Assembly: GCA_031548435.1 (NCBI GenBank)
Contig: JAVBRA010000029.1
Coordinates: forward strand, 1 to 26,307
Direction of reading: 5' to 3'
DNA: 26,307 nt
Origin: JAVBRA01 sp031548435
GTDB taxonomy: Bacteria; Bacteroidota; Bacteroidia; Bacteroidales; Rikenellaceae
The notes under the pieces are model-generated. The model did no database searches. It saw only the letters and a list, made by a program, of their open reading frames with translations, and was not told the DNA's origin. Made by a program: the position numbers and the translations under genes. Below, piece after piece: positions 1 to 7,662 of this stretch. Every line of letters begins with the position of its first letter. Position 1 is the stretch's first letter.

Positions 1-2
1 AA

Positions 3-635
3 GGCTCCGTAGCCGCACCCACTGCCGGATTGCACTTTACACCTTCCGTCTTTAGTGAACTATCCAGCCGTCATATACAAACGGCAGAACTTACCTTGCA
101 CGTAGGTGCAGGCACCTTTCGCCCCGTAAAGAGCGAAACCATTGGCAACCATGCCATGCATGCCGAAACCTTCTCGGTAGATAAAGAAACGATAAAGCTA
201 TTGCTCAAAAAGATAGGGAATATAGTAGCCGTAGGCACCACCTCCGTGCGTACGTTAGAGAGTTTATATTGGATAGGATTACAGTTGGAGCATAATCCGC
301 AGCAGAGTCTCTTTCAGGTTTCCCAATGGGAAGCCTATCATACAGAGCCCACTATATCGGTAGAGAAATCATTACAGAATATACTCTCTTACCTCAACCA
401 TACTAACAAACAACAGCTGCAGGCATCTACGCAAATAATGATAGTACCCGGATATACCTTCCGTATGGTGCGAGGCATTGTTACCAACTTCCACCAACCG
501 CAAAGCACGCTGCTGCTGCTGATCTCGGCCTTTGTGGGCGGGCGGTGGCGCGATATCTACGATTACGCGATGGAAAACGGGTTCCGGTTTCTGAGCTACG
601 GCGACAGTTCGATCCTTGAAAAAACAACGTTATGA
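3..635 (+). CDS. queA: tRNA preQ1(34) S-adenosylmethionine ribosyltransferase-isomerase QueA, 5'-truncated by window edge
   Basis: QueA transfers and isomerises the ribosyl part of S-adenosylmethionine onto preQ1 at tRNA position 34, giving epoxyqueuosine in the cytoplasm. The reading frame is open from base 3 and begins with GSVAAPTAGLHFTP, a hallmark QueA segment, so the true start lies left of the window. About 210 C-terminal residues of a roughly 350-400 residue family are present. They include LHVGAGTFRPV, VGTTSVRTLE, VTNFHQPQSTLLLLISAF and the terminal YGDSSIL. The stop overlaps the cmk start in an ATGA, so the two genes are probably cotranscribed. Oddity: bases 1 to about 480 are only about 46% G+C by my hand count and rich in ATA and TTA codons, while the rest of the gene and cmk are clearly GC-rich. 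The identification is secure; the composition break is discussed as a finding. Confidence 0.95.
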   Translation, partial: GSVAAPTAGLHFTPSVFSELSSRHIQTAELTLHVGAGTFRPVKSETIGNHAMHAETFSVDKETIKLLLKKIGNIVAVGTTSVRTLESLYWIGLQLEHNPQQSLFQVSQWEAYHTEPTISVEKSLQNILSYLNHTNKQQLQASTQIMIVPGYTFRMVRGIVTNFHQPQSTLLLLISAFVGGRWRDIYDYAMENGFRFLSYGDSSILEKTTL

Positions 636-1315
636 AAAAAATAATCATCGCGATAGACGGCTTCTCGTCGTGCGGCAAGAGCACCTTTGCCAAGGCCATT
701 GCCGCCGAACTGGGGTACGTGTTCGTCGATACCGGGGCCATGTACCGCGCCGTAGCCTTGCATGCGCTCGACTGCGGTTACGTCAGTGGCGGAAAAGTGG
801 ATGAAGGGGCGGTCGTATCGGCATTGAACGATATACGGCTTGACTTCAAGGTCGACCCCGCCACGGGCCGCAGCGAGATCATGCTCAACGGTGTCAACGA
901 GGAGAGGCGCATCCGGTCGATCGAAGTGAGCGGCATTGTCAGCGCCATCAGCTCCATCCCGCAGGTACGCGAACGCCTGGTGGCCCTGCAGCAGGCCATG
1001 GGCCGCAACCGCGCCCTGGTGATGGATGGGCGCGATATCGGCACGGTGGTGTTCCCTGACGCCGAGCTGAAGATTTTCATGACCGCTGATCCCGAGGTGC
1101 GCGCCCGCCGCCGCTACGACGAACTGACGGCCAAGGGCGAGCGTGTGTCGATGGACGAGATCCGCCAAAACATAGCCGCCCGCGACCGGCAAGACCAGAA
1201 CCGCGCCGTCAGTCCACTGCGCATGGCCCCCGATGCCATCCTGCTCGACAACAGCCACATGACCCCCGATCAGCAGATGGAGTGGGTGAGAGAAAAGATC
1301 GCCCGGCTGGTGTAA
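632..1315 (+). CDS. cmk: Cytidylate kinase
   Basis: Cmk phosphorylates CMP and dCMP with ATP in the cytoplasm, recycling cytidine nucleotides and supplying dCTP. The 227-residue product has the usual bacterial length. It carries the P-loop GFSSCGKST at residues 10-18, followed by VDTGAMYRAVAL, the substrate-side motif VMDGRDIGTVVFPDA, the LID-type segment AARDRQDQNRAVSP and the closing LLDNS motif. The ATG at 632 shares an ATGA overlap with the queA stop, which supports this start and translational coupling. No rho-independent terminator is visible directly after the stop; the following gap of about 500 bases is filled with foldable sequence instead. Confidence 0.97.
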   Translation: MKKIIIAIDGFSSCGKSTFAKAIAAELGYVFVDTGAMYRAVALHALDCGYVSGGKVDEGAVVSALNDIRLDFKVDPATGRSEIMLNGVNEERRIRSIEVSGIVSAISSIPQVRERLVALQQAMGRNRALVMDGRDIGTVVFPDAELKIFMTADPEVRARRRYDELTAKGERVSMDEIRQNIAARDRQDQNRAVSPLRMAPDAILLDNSHMTPDQQMEWVREKIARLV

Positions 1316-1320
1316 GGGCG

Positions 1321-1384
1321 CAACCACGTTGATTGCCGTTAAGTTTTGTCTCACATGAAGGAGTTTATGTGTGAATCGTGGTTG
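1321..1384 (+). repeat. Nested inverted repeats after cmk
   Basis: CAACCACG at 1321-1328 is the exact reverse complement of CGTGGTTG at 1377-1384. Inside it CACAT (1352-1356) can pair with ATGTG (1367-1371). It begins five bases after the cmk stop, so it could be a transcript-end or mRNA-stability structure. There is no T-tract, so it is not a classical terminator. Function unknown. Confidence 0.4.
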
Positions 1385-1419
1385 ATGATGGATGAATTGC
1401 ATCGGGTTCGGGAGCGTGC

Positions 1420-1569
1420 GGCGCCTCTGTTTTCGTCCGGGCACCCGGTTAGGGTTTAGCCCGCGAAAAAGGACAAAGTCAACTCGGGCCCGGAGTGCAA
1501 CGGAGGGATAGTTGACCTTTGCCCCTGCGGAGATAAACCTTTAGCGGGTAGACGAAAACAGCAAGCGCC
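1420..1569 (+). other. Candidate structured RNA element in the cmk-thiD gap
   Basis: The segment folds as a nested rod. GGCGC (1420-1424) pairs with GCGCC (1565-1569), and CTGTTTTCGTC (1427-1437) pairs perfectly with GACGAAAACAG (1551-1561). CCCGC (1460-1464) pairs with GCGGG (1544-1548), and CAAAGTCAACT (1474-1484) pairs with AGTTGACCTTTG (1510-1521) with a one-base bulge. The T-rich stretch TTGATTTTTTG follows at 1570-1580. I see no coding sequence, no TPP-riboswitch core and no good promoter in front. It could be a small RNA, a long terminator-like structure or a palindromic repeat; the sequence alone does not decide. Confidence 0.35.
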
Positions 1570-1678
1570 TTGATTTTTTGTCCACTTTTTCATCAAGGAA
1601 AAAGTGGAATGAAAATTCTTTCGATAATAAAGAACATGGTTGTCATCTTTTGCGAGGCTCAAAATGACAGATTAATCC
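1569..1678 (+). repeat. Intergenic repeat, copy A (inverted relative to copy B)
   Basis: Bases 1585-1649 are identical over 65 bp to the reverse complement of 4727-4791. Similarity extends on both sides: the 12-mer CTTGATTTTTTG at 1569-1580 matches 4796-4807 inverted, and GACAGATTA near 1667-1675 matches the other end approximately. CCACTTTTTC (1582-1591) and GAAAAAGTGG (1598-1607) form a perfect 10-bp hairpin with a six-base loop. CTTGAT and ATCAAG offer an alternative pairing. The unit is noncoding. A 15-base fragment (1664-1678) recurs at 20439-20453. Confidence 0.8.
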
Positions 1679-1812
1679 ATCATTTCTTCTAATCACGTTC
1701 GGGAGCATGTGCCCGATGAGCGCGGCCAAGTGTTCAAGTTCGGGCCGTATGAAATTCTCGTTTACAGCGACAGACGGTCAACGATGATAAAGTCATAATA
1801 AACGCACATCTC

Positions 1813-2604
1813 ATGAAAAAACAGTATAAAACCGTGCTCACCATCGCCGGAAGCGATCCTTCGGGCGGGGCGGGAATCCAGGCCGACATCAAGGCCATCT
1901 CGGCCTGCGGATGTTATGCCGCGTCGGTCATTACCGCATTGACGGCTCAAAACACGCTCGGGGTCACGGGGGTGCACATCGCGCCGGAAGAAAATGTAAA
2001 AGCGCAGTTGGAGGCCGTGCTGTCCGACATCCGCTTCGACGCCGTGAAGCTGGGGATGATCCCCACGGCGGGCATCGCGGACGTGATCGCCGAGGCGTTG
2101 GCGGAATACGGTATAAAAAACGTGGTGCTCGACCCGGTGATGGTGGCCACCTCGGGCGACCGGCTGGTGGACGAAGCGGCGGTCGGGGCCATTGTCAGCC
2201 GGCTGTTCCCATTGGCGGCGGTGGTCACGCCCAACATTCCCGAGGCGGAATTCCTGACGGGACTGAAAATCGAAAACAAGGGCGGCTTTCCCGCCGCGGC
2301 CGCCAGGCTGATGCGGCTCACTCCCGGCGCAGTGTTGCTCAAGGCCGGTCATTTCGAGGGCGAAACGCTCGCCGATGTGCTGTACCCCGGCGGGCGCGAG
2401 TACACCCATCCCCGCATCGACACGCCCAATACCCACGGCACCGGCTGCACGCTGTCGTCGGCCATCGCGTCGTTTCTGGCACGCGGATTCGATGTCGAGA
2501 CGGCGGCGGGCAAGGCTGTCGAATACCTGGCCGGGGCCATCCGTGCCGGGGCGGACTACGAACTCGGCCACGGACACGGCCCGGTGAACCATTTCATGCT
2601 CTGA
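1813..2604 (+). CDS. thiD: Hydroxymethylpyrimidine / phosphomethylpyrimidine kinase
   Basis: ThiD phosphorylates 4-amino-5-hydroxymethyl-2-methylpyrimidine twice to the diphosphate used by thiamine phosphate synthase. The 263-residue product matches family length. It has the ribokinase-fold start TIAGSDPSGGAGIQADIK (residues about 10-27), the ALTAQNT stretch typical of ThiD, LDPVMVATSGDRL, VVTPNIPEAE and the anion-hole/catalytic signature GTGCTLSSAIASF near the C terminus. The start ATG at 1813 gives a normal N terminus. thiL follows on the same strand after 110 bases but has its own promoter-like sequence, so the two thiamine genes are neighbours by pathway rather than clearly one transcript. 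I looked for a TPP riboswitch upstream and found none. Confidence 0.96.
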   Translation: MKKQYKTVLTIAGSDPSGGAGIQADIKAISACGCYAASVITALTAQNTLGVTGVHIAPEENVKAQLEAVLSDIRFDAVKLGMIPTAGIADVIAEALAEYGIKNVVLDPVMVATSGDRLVDEAAVGAIVSRLFPLAAVVTPNIPEAEFLTGLKIENKGGFPAAAARLMRLTPGAVLLKAGHFEGETLADVLYPGGREYTHPRIDTPNTHGTGCTLSSAIASFLARGFDVETAAGKAVEYLAGAIRAGADYELGHGHGPVNHFML

Positions 2605-2686
2605 GCGTTGCAGGTGCTTTGCGCGGGTGTGCGTCCGCCTTTTGCAGGCCCCGGGATGACAAGGGCAATAAGTCCGTGAAAAATAT

Positions 2687-2695
2687 TATATTTGC
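2687..2695 (+). promoter_or_regulatory. Bacteroidota-type -7 element upstream of thiL
   Basis: TATATTTGC matches the Bacteroidota sigma-ABfr -7 consensus TAnnTTTG and lies 19 bases before the thiL ATG, implying a short leader. A matching -33 TTTG at the usual distance is not evident, so the call rests on the -7 element and its position. Confidence 0.55.
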
Positions 2696-2714
2696 AAGTT
2701 GTAAATTGTTTCCG

Positions 2715-3746
2715 ATGGCTACGCAAATCAGCTCCCTGGGCGAATTCGCCCTGATCGATAAACTCACGACCGGTTTCGGGGCGGTGAACAGCTCCACCGT
2801 GGCGGGCGCGGGCGACGATGCCGCTGTCATTCGCTGTGGCGACCATTACGCCCTGCTTTCCACCGACCTGTTCGCCGAAGGGGTCGACTTCGATATGGTC
2901 TACACTCCGTTGAAGCACCTGGGTTACAAGGTGATCGCGGCGTCCGTGTCCGATATCTGCGCCATGAACGGCACCCCGCGCCAGGTGTTGGTGGCCTTGG
3001 GCGTGTCGTCGAAATACACGGTGGAGATGCTCGAAGAGTTCTATTCCGGAGTGAAGGCCGCCTGCGAAGAGTACGGCGTCGACCTTGCGGGCGGCGACAC
3101 CAACGGATCGATGACCGGGCTGGTGGTGTCGGTGACGTGTTTGGGCGAAGTGGCCGGGGATGATATCGTTTACCGCGGCGGGGCGTCGAAAAACGACCTG
3201 GTATGCGTCAGCGGCAACCTCGGGGCGGCTTTCATGGGCCTGCATCTGCTGGAGCGCGAGAAGCACGCTTTTTCCGGGGGCGGAACGCCGCAGCCCGACT
3301 TTACGGGCAAGGAGTATATCCTTGAGCGGCAGTTGCGTCCGCGCGCCCGCCGCGACATTGTCGAGGGGCTGAAAGAGCGGGCCATCAAACCCACTTCGAT
3401 GATCGACATCTCGGACGGGCTGGGCTCGGAGGTACTGCACATCTGCAAGCGGTCGGGCGTGGGGGCCGACATCTACCTCAACCGCCTGCCCATCGCCACG
3501 CAGACCTTCGCCATGGCCGACGAACTGAAGATCGACCCGGTGATCGCGGCCCTGAACGGCGGCGGCGACTACGAGCTGCTGTTCACCGTGCCGCTGGACA
3601 AGCAGGCCGAGATCATGGCCATGCCGGGCGTGGACGTGATCGGCCACATCACCGACGCCGCAAGCGGTGCGCGGCTCATCACCCCCGACGGCGAACCGGT
3701 GATGATCCAGGCCCAGGGCTGGCAGCCGCAGGATGTTTCGGGGTAA
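2715..3746 (+). CDS. thiL: Thiamine-monophosphate kinase
   Basis: ThiL phosphorylates thiamine monophosphate to thiamine pyrophosphate, the final step of the pathway. The frame is open much further upstream, but the start is set at the ATG at 2715 because it follows a TAnnTTTG element and gives the family N terminus GEFALIDKL. The 343-residue product shows GAGDDAAVI, STDLFAEGVDFD, the AAASVSDICAMNG-type helix, DLAGGDTNGS, the glycine-rich segment around SGNLGAAFMGLHLL, SMIDISDGLGSEVLHI and GGGDYELLFTVP. These are the Mg- and ATP-binding segments of the PurM/ThiL fold in order. It sits after thiD, consistent with thiamine salvage or synthesis. The next gene, dapB, is separated by a palindromic repeat region. 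Confidence 0.96.
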   Translation: MATQISSLGEFALIDKLTTGFGAVNSSTVAGAGDDAAVIRCGDHYALLSTDLFAEGVDFDMVYTPLKHLGYKVIAASVSDICAMNGTPRQVLVALGVSSKYTVEMLEEFYSGVKAACEEYGVDLAGGDTNGSMTGLVVSVTCLGEVAGDDIVYRGGASKNDLVCVSGNLGAAFMGLHLLEREKHAFSGGGTPQPDFTGKEYILERQLRPRARRDIVEGLKERAIKPTSMIDISDGLGSEVLHICKRSGVGADIYLNRLPIATQTFAMADELKIDPVIAALNGGGDYELLFTVPLDKQAEIMAMPGVDVIGHITDAASGARLITPDGEPVMIQAQGWQPQDVSG

Positions 3747-3757
3747 GGCCGGGGTTA

Positions 3758-3890
3758 TCATCCCGAACACTCGAAGGGTGCTTCTGTTATCAGGCGAGCC
3801 TGGGGGGGCAGAATGAACATTCAACATAGCGAAACGAATGATCCTGGTTCAATCAAAAAATCGTTCATTTCGTTCAGGATGACGGGATGA
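3758..3890. repeat. Palindromic intergenic repeat between thiL and dapB
   Basis: TCATCCCG at 3758-3765 is the exact reverse complement of CGGGATGA at 3883-3890. Within it CGAAACGAATG (3830-3840) can pair imperfectly with CGTTCATTTCG (3862-3872). The wording of the arms (GTTCAGGATGAC-like) resembles short dispersed palindromes seen in intergenic regions of many bacterial genomes; that comparison is from memory. No coding sequence is supported here. Confidence 0.5.
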
Positions 3891-3920
3891 AAAGATGTAA
3901 ATCCGAAAAACTTAAAGTAT

Positions 3921-4637
3921 ATGAACATCGCACTGATAGGCTACGGCAAGATGGGCCGGGAGATCGAGAAAGTACTGGTCTCGCGCGGCCACACGGTGGT
4001 GCTGAAAATCGACGTGGACAATGCGCACGATTTCACCGCGGAAAAGATGAAGGCGGCCGATGCGGCCATCGAGTTCACCACCCCCGCCACGGCGTACGGC
4101 AACATCATGAAATGCCTCGAATACGGCGTGCCCGTGGTATGCGGCACAACAGCCTGGCTCGACAAATACGATGCGGTGGTCGAGGAGTGCCGCAAACGGA
4201 GCGGCACGTTCTTTTACGCCTCCAATTACAGCATCGGGGTCAACATTTTTTTCAACATCAACCGCCGGCTGGCCGCGATGATGGAACGCTTCGGCGAATA
4301 CGACGTAACGATCGAGGAGGTGCACCACACCCAGAAAAAAGACGCTCCCTCGGGCACGGCCGTCACGCTGGCCGAAGGGGTGCTGGATGGTGTCTCCCGC
4401 AAAAACAAATGGGTCTGCGGCACCACCACCGAGCCTTCGGAGTTGGAGGTGGCGGCCATCCGCCGCAGCATCGTCCCCGGTACGCACACGGTGACCTGGG
4501 AGAGCGAGGTCGACCTGATCTCGATCACCCATCAGGCCAAGTCGCGCGCCGGGTTCGCCGTGGGGGCCGTGCTGGCCGCCGAGTTCATCGCAGGCAAAAA
4601 GGGGGTCTATTCGATGGGCGACCTGCTGGGGCTGTGA
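3921..4637 (+). CDS. dapB: 4-hydroxy-tetrahydrodipicolinate reductase
   Basis: DapB reduces hydroxy-tetrahydrodipicolinate with NAD(P)H in the diaminopimelate/lysine pathway, feeding peptidoglycan and lysine synthesis. The product begins MNIALIGYGKMGREIE, a Rossmann nucleotide-binding motif with GYGKMG at residues 7-12. It also has EFTTPATA, VCGTTAW, ASNYSIGVNIFF and the catalytic signature EVHHTQKKDAPSGTA with the active-site His and Lys. At 238 residues it is shorter than the roughly 270-residue enterobacterial enzyme but retains all motifs. The start at 3921 is the first Met before the Rossmann motif. lepB follows on the same strand, separated by a repeat-containing gap of 246 bases. Confidence 0.96.
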   Translation: MNIALIGYGKMGREIEKVLVSRGHTVVLKIDVDNAHDFTAEKMKAADAAIEFTTPATAYGNIMKCLEYGVPVVCGTTAWLDKYDAVVEECRKRSGTFFYASNYSIGVNIFFNINRRLAAMMERFGEYDVTIEEVHHTQKKDAPSGTAVTLAEGVLDGVSRKNKWVCGTTTEPSELEVAAIRRSIVPGTHTVTWESEVDLISITHQAKSRAGFAVGAVLAAEFIAGKKGVYSMGDLLGL

Positions 4638-4701
4638 TTTTTGCAGTGCACCTGGAATTAAATAGAATGGCTTTTGTGTGTTGTTGTATTATATGATGGG
4701 G

Positions 4702-4807
4702 TAATCTGTCATCTTTCGCGATGTTCAAGATGACAACCATGTTCTTTATTATCGAAAGAATTTTCATTCCACTTTTTCCTTGATGAAAAAGTAACCAAAA
4801 AATCAAG
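4702..4807 (-). repeat. Intergenic repeat, copy B (inverted relative to copy A)
   Basis: Bases 4727-4791 are the perfect 65-bp reverse complement of 1585-1649. Flanking similarity continues to CAAAAAATCAAG (4796-4807) and to TAATCTGTCATC on the other side. At one end GTCATCTT and AAGATGAC (4708-4734) form a perfect 8-bp hairpin, better preserved than in copy A. It is noncoding and lies between dapB and lepB. Confidence 0.8.
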
Positions 4808-4883
4808 CCACCGGCAAGCGAAATGAATCCATCATTTTCAACTGCAATACAAAAAACAAGGAATAGTAAACCAATCAGAAACA

Positions 4884-6221
4884 ATGAAAAACTTCCTGAA
4901 AAACAAATGGTTCAAGTTCATCCTGGTATCGGTGGCGTACATTCTGTGGCTCGTCGTGTGGACAGGCAACTGGTGGATGCTGCTGGGCGTGCCGGTGATT
5001 TACGACATCTACATCTCGAAATGCATGGCCCGCTACGTTTTCGCCGGGTACAGAAAGAAGAAAAAAGAGAGCCGCCCGTTCAAAAAGACGATGGAGTGGG
5101 TCGAGGCGATTCTGTTCGCCACGGTGGCAGCCATGCTGATCAGGGGTTTTTTCATCGAGATGTACGTCATCCCCTCGCCGTCGATGGAAAAGACGCTGCT
5201 GGTGGGCGATTACCTGTGCGTGAGCAAGGCCACTTACGGGCCCAAGATGCCCAATACTCCCCTGTCGTTTCCACTGGTGCACAACACCATGCCGTTGTCG
5301 AATACCAAGAGTTCGTTCGTGGAATGGATCAAACGGCCTTACAAACGTTTGGCGGGCCTGCGCAGCGTGGAGCGTGACGACGTGGTGGTGTTCAACTTCC
5401 CCGAAGGCGACACGGTGGCGCTGGCCAATCCGCAACAGAGTTATTACGACCTGGTGCGGGCCTACGGGCGTGAAATGGTGTGGCAACAATCGAAAGTGAT
5501 CTACCGCCCGGTCGATAAACGGGATAATTACGTCAAGCGTTGCGTGGCCCTGCCCGGCGACAGCCTCAAGGTGGTCGAGGGCCAGGTGTACGTCAATGGC
5601 GTGGCCCAAAAGAAGATCGAGCACCTGCAATACAACTACTTCGTCAAAACCAATGGCACCCCCATCAACCAGAGCGTGTTCGAGGAGATGGACGTCACCC
5701 TGGGCGACATCACGCTCAAAGACCGCGACACCTACGACCTGCCGCTGACCGAGGCCATGGCTGCCCGGTTGCAGACATTGGGCAATGTGGTGAGCGTCAC
5801 GCGCCATGTCGACGAATTCGCCCATCAGGGAGTGTTCCCCCATTCGTACAACTACCGCTGGACGTCCGACTATTTCGGGCCGCTGTGGGTGCCGAAAAAA
5901 GGCGCGACGGTCGGTTTGACCGTTGAAAACCTGCCGCTGTACGAACGCATCATATCGGTGTACGAGGCCAACAAACTGGAGGTGAAAGACAGCACGATCT
6001 TCATCAACGGCGCGCCGGCCGACAGCTACACTTTCAAAATGGACTACTATTTCATGATGGGCGACAACCGGCACAACTCGCTCGACTCGCGCTACTGGGG
6101 CTTCGTCCCCGAAGACCATGTGGTGGGGACGCCCGTGTGCGTATGGCTGTCGCTCGACCGCGGGAAAAGTTTCCCGGGCAACATCCGTTTCAGCCGCATA
6201 TTCAAGTTCAAGGGGATATAA
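4884..6221 (+). CDS. lepB: Signal peptidase I, long Bacteroidota form
   Basis: LepB is the inner-membrane serine protease that removes signal peptides from exported proteins. The 445-residue product opens with hydrophobic segments near residues 10-45, a basic loop (YRKKKKESR), and a second membrane helix near residues 70-92. The nucleophile is Ser100 in VIPSPSMEKTLL and the general base is Lys218 in DNYVKRCVALPGDSL. The C-terminal box E signature YYFMMGDNRHNSLDSRYWGFVP follows near residues 390-410. The Ser-Lys spacing is expanded by an insert of roughly 80 residues relative to short enzymes, and a second insert precedes box E; long LepB forms are common in this phylum. Start at 4884 places the first membrane segment directly at the N terminus. 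Confidence 0.95.
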   Translation: MKNFLKNKWFKFILVSVAYILWLVVWTGNWWMLLGVPVIYDIYISKCMARYVFAGYRKKKKESRPFKKTMEWVEAILFATVAAMLIRGFFIEMYVIPSPSMEKTLLVGDYLCVSKATYGPKMPNTPLSFPLVHNTMPLSNTKSSFVEWIKRPYKRLAGLRSVERDDVVVFNFPEGDTVALANPQQSYYDLVRAYGREMVWQQSKVIYRPVDKRDNYVKRCVALPGDSLKVVEGQVYVNGVAQKKIEHLQYNYFVKTNGTPINQSVFEEMDVTLGDITLKDRDTYDLPLTEAMAARLQTLGNVVSVTRHVDEFAHQGVFPHSYNYRWTSDYFGPLWVPKKGATVGLTVENLPLYERIISVYEANKLEVKDSTIFINGAPADSYTFKMDYYFMMGDNRHNSLDSRYWGFVPEDHVVGTPVCVWLSLDRGKSFPGNIRFSRIFKFKGI

Positions 6222-6404
6222 TCGCGTTCGGACAATCGTTCTTTCTGTCGGCAAATCCTCGCATAACTTCGCCGTGCATGGCGTATGTCGGCTTTTGCTT
6301 GTCTTCATCGTTCTGAACCGGAGCATAACTCGGGACAATGACGATAAGTGACAGATGGCGTGCGACAGGTGCAGCCAACCAAAACCAATAAAACACGAAC
6401 AACC

Positions 6405-7556
6405 ATGCAGAACTTCGTTTTCCAGAACTACACCAAAATCATTTTCGGCCAGGGCACCATCGCCGCCCTGTCGACCGAGATACCCAAGGGCAAGCGGGTG
6501 ATGATGACCTACGGCGGCGGAAGCATCAAGGCCAACGGGGTGTATAACAGCGTGATGGAAGCCCTGCGAGGGTTCCATGTAGTGGAATTCGCAGGCATCG
6601 AGCCCAACCCGCACTACGAAACGCTGATGAAGGCCGTGGAGCTGGCCAAGAAAGAAAAAGTCGATTACTTTCTGGCCGTGGGCGGCGGGTCGGTGATCGA
6701 CGGCACGAAATTCATCGCCACGGCCATGTTGTGGGACGGCGAACCGTGGGACTTCGTGCAGAACGAAAATCTGGCCGTCGACGCCCTGCCCCTGGCCGCC
6801 GTGCTGACCCTTCCGGCCACCGGATCGGAGATGAATTCGGGCGCGGTGATCTCGCGCAAATCCACCGGGGAGAAGCTGGCGTTCCACAATCCGTCGACTT
6901 TCCCTCAGTTTTCGATCGTCGATCCCGAGGTGGCGTATTCGCTGCCGAAACGACAGATTTCGAACGGCATCGTCGATACGTTCGTGCACATCATGGAGCA
7001 ATACCTGACCTATCCGGCCGACGCCATGGTAATGGATCGCTTTGCAGAAGGGTTGCTGCTCACGCTGTCCGAAATCGGGGCCGACCTCTATAAAGACCAC
7101 CGCAACTATTCGCTCATGTCCAACTTCATGATCACGGCCACGATGGGGCTCAACGGCTTCATTGCCATGGGCGTGCCGCAGGACTGGGCCACCCACATGA
7201 TCGGCCACGAGCTGACGGCCTATTACGCCCTCGACCATGCCGTGACGCTGGCGGTGGTCTATCCGGCCCTGCTCAGGGTGATGCGCGAGGAGAAGCGCGC
7301 CAAACTGCTGCAATACGCCAGCCGCGTGTGGGGCATCTGCACCGGCACGGAAGACCAGCGCATCGACGAGGCGATCCGCCGCACCGAGCAGTTCTTCGAG
7401 AGCGTCGGCATTCCCGCCCGCCTGCGCAGACACAATTGCGGCGACGAACATTTCGACGCCATTGTCAAGCGCTTTGAGAACCGCAAGTGGGCCCTGGGCG
7501 AGAACCGCAGCGTGACCCCCGATAAAATCCGGCAGATACTCGAACTCAGTCTATAA
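6405..7556 (+). CDS. yqhD: Iron-containing NADPH-dependent alcohol/aldehyde dehydrogenase, YqhD type
   Basis: YqhD-type enzymes reduce aldehydes to alcohols with NADPH, using one bound divalent metal, and are thought to detoxify reactive aldehydes. The ATG at 6405 is chosen because MQNFVFQNYTKIIFGQGTI is the usual family N terminus; the upstream open extension is not family-like. The 383-residue product has YGGGSIKANGVY, the nucleotide-binding AVGGGSVIDGTKFIA, TLPATGSEMN, and the metal ligands in DTFVHIMEQY and in THMIGHELTAYYALDHA. The stretch MGVPQDWATHMIGHELTA is nearly the E. coli YqhD motif, as is the C-terminal ALGENRSVT. The 183-base gap after lepB holds no gene or clear promoter that I can see. 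A strong hairpin terminator follows 106 bases after the stop. Confidence 0.93.
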   Translation: MQNFVFQNYTKIIFGQGTIAALSTEIPKGKRVMMTYGGGSIKANGVYNSVMEALRGFHVVEFAGIEPNPHYETLMKAVELAKKEKVDYFLAVGGGSVIDGTKFIATAMLWDGEPWDFVQNENLAVDALPLAAVLTLPATGSEMNSGAVISRKSTGEKLAFHNPSTFPQFSIVDPEVAYSLPKRQISNGIVDTFVHIMEQYLTYPADAMVMDRFAEGLLLTLSEIGADLYKDHRNYSLMSNFMITATMGLNGFIAMGVPQDWATHMIGHELTAYYALDHAVTLAVVYPALLRVMREEKRAKLLQYASRVWGICTGTEDQRIDEAIRRTEQFFESVGIPARLRRHNCGDEHFDAIVKRFENRKWALGENRSVTPDKIRQILELSL

Positions 7557-7662
7557 CGCCCCTCACTTGCCAACGTTTTATGTCCGGCAGATTTCTTCCG
7601 GCTGCCCATGGCCATTGATACCGGGATTTTATTGACGATGGCGTTTGTTTGGATAAAAATTT

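Noticed and set aside
1456..1662. Small - strand frame of 68 codons in the cmk-thiD gap
   Set aside because: It is made of the structured element and repeat copy A. In copy B the related phrase (DDNHVLYYRKNF) ends at once, so it is a translated repeat, not a gene.
1316..1812. TPP riboswitch upstream of thiD
   Set aside because: I searched for the CTGAGA and ACCTGATCTGGATAATGCC-type blocks and found neither; the foldable element present does not match the thi-box.
2556..3827. - strand open frame of 423 codons opposite thiL
   Set aside because: Shadow of thiL codon bias; no recognisable motif.
6208..6402. Small - strand frame of 64 codons between lepB and the dehydrogenase gene
   Set aside because: No ribosome-binding or promoter support, overlaps the lepB end, and shows no recognisable domain.
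4875..7451. Very long - strand open frame (858 codons) opposite lepB and the dehydrogenase gene
   Set aside because: It lies antisense to two confidently identified genes, spans their intergenic gap, has low-complexity His/Arg/Gly-rich composition and no domain. High G+C makes such antisense frames common.
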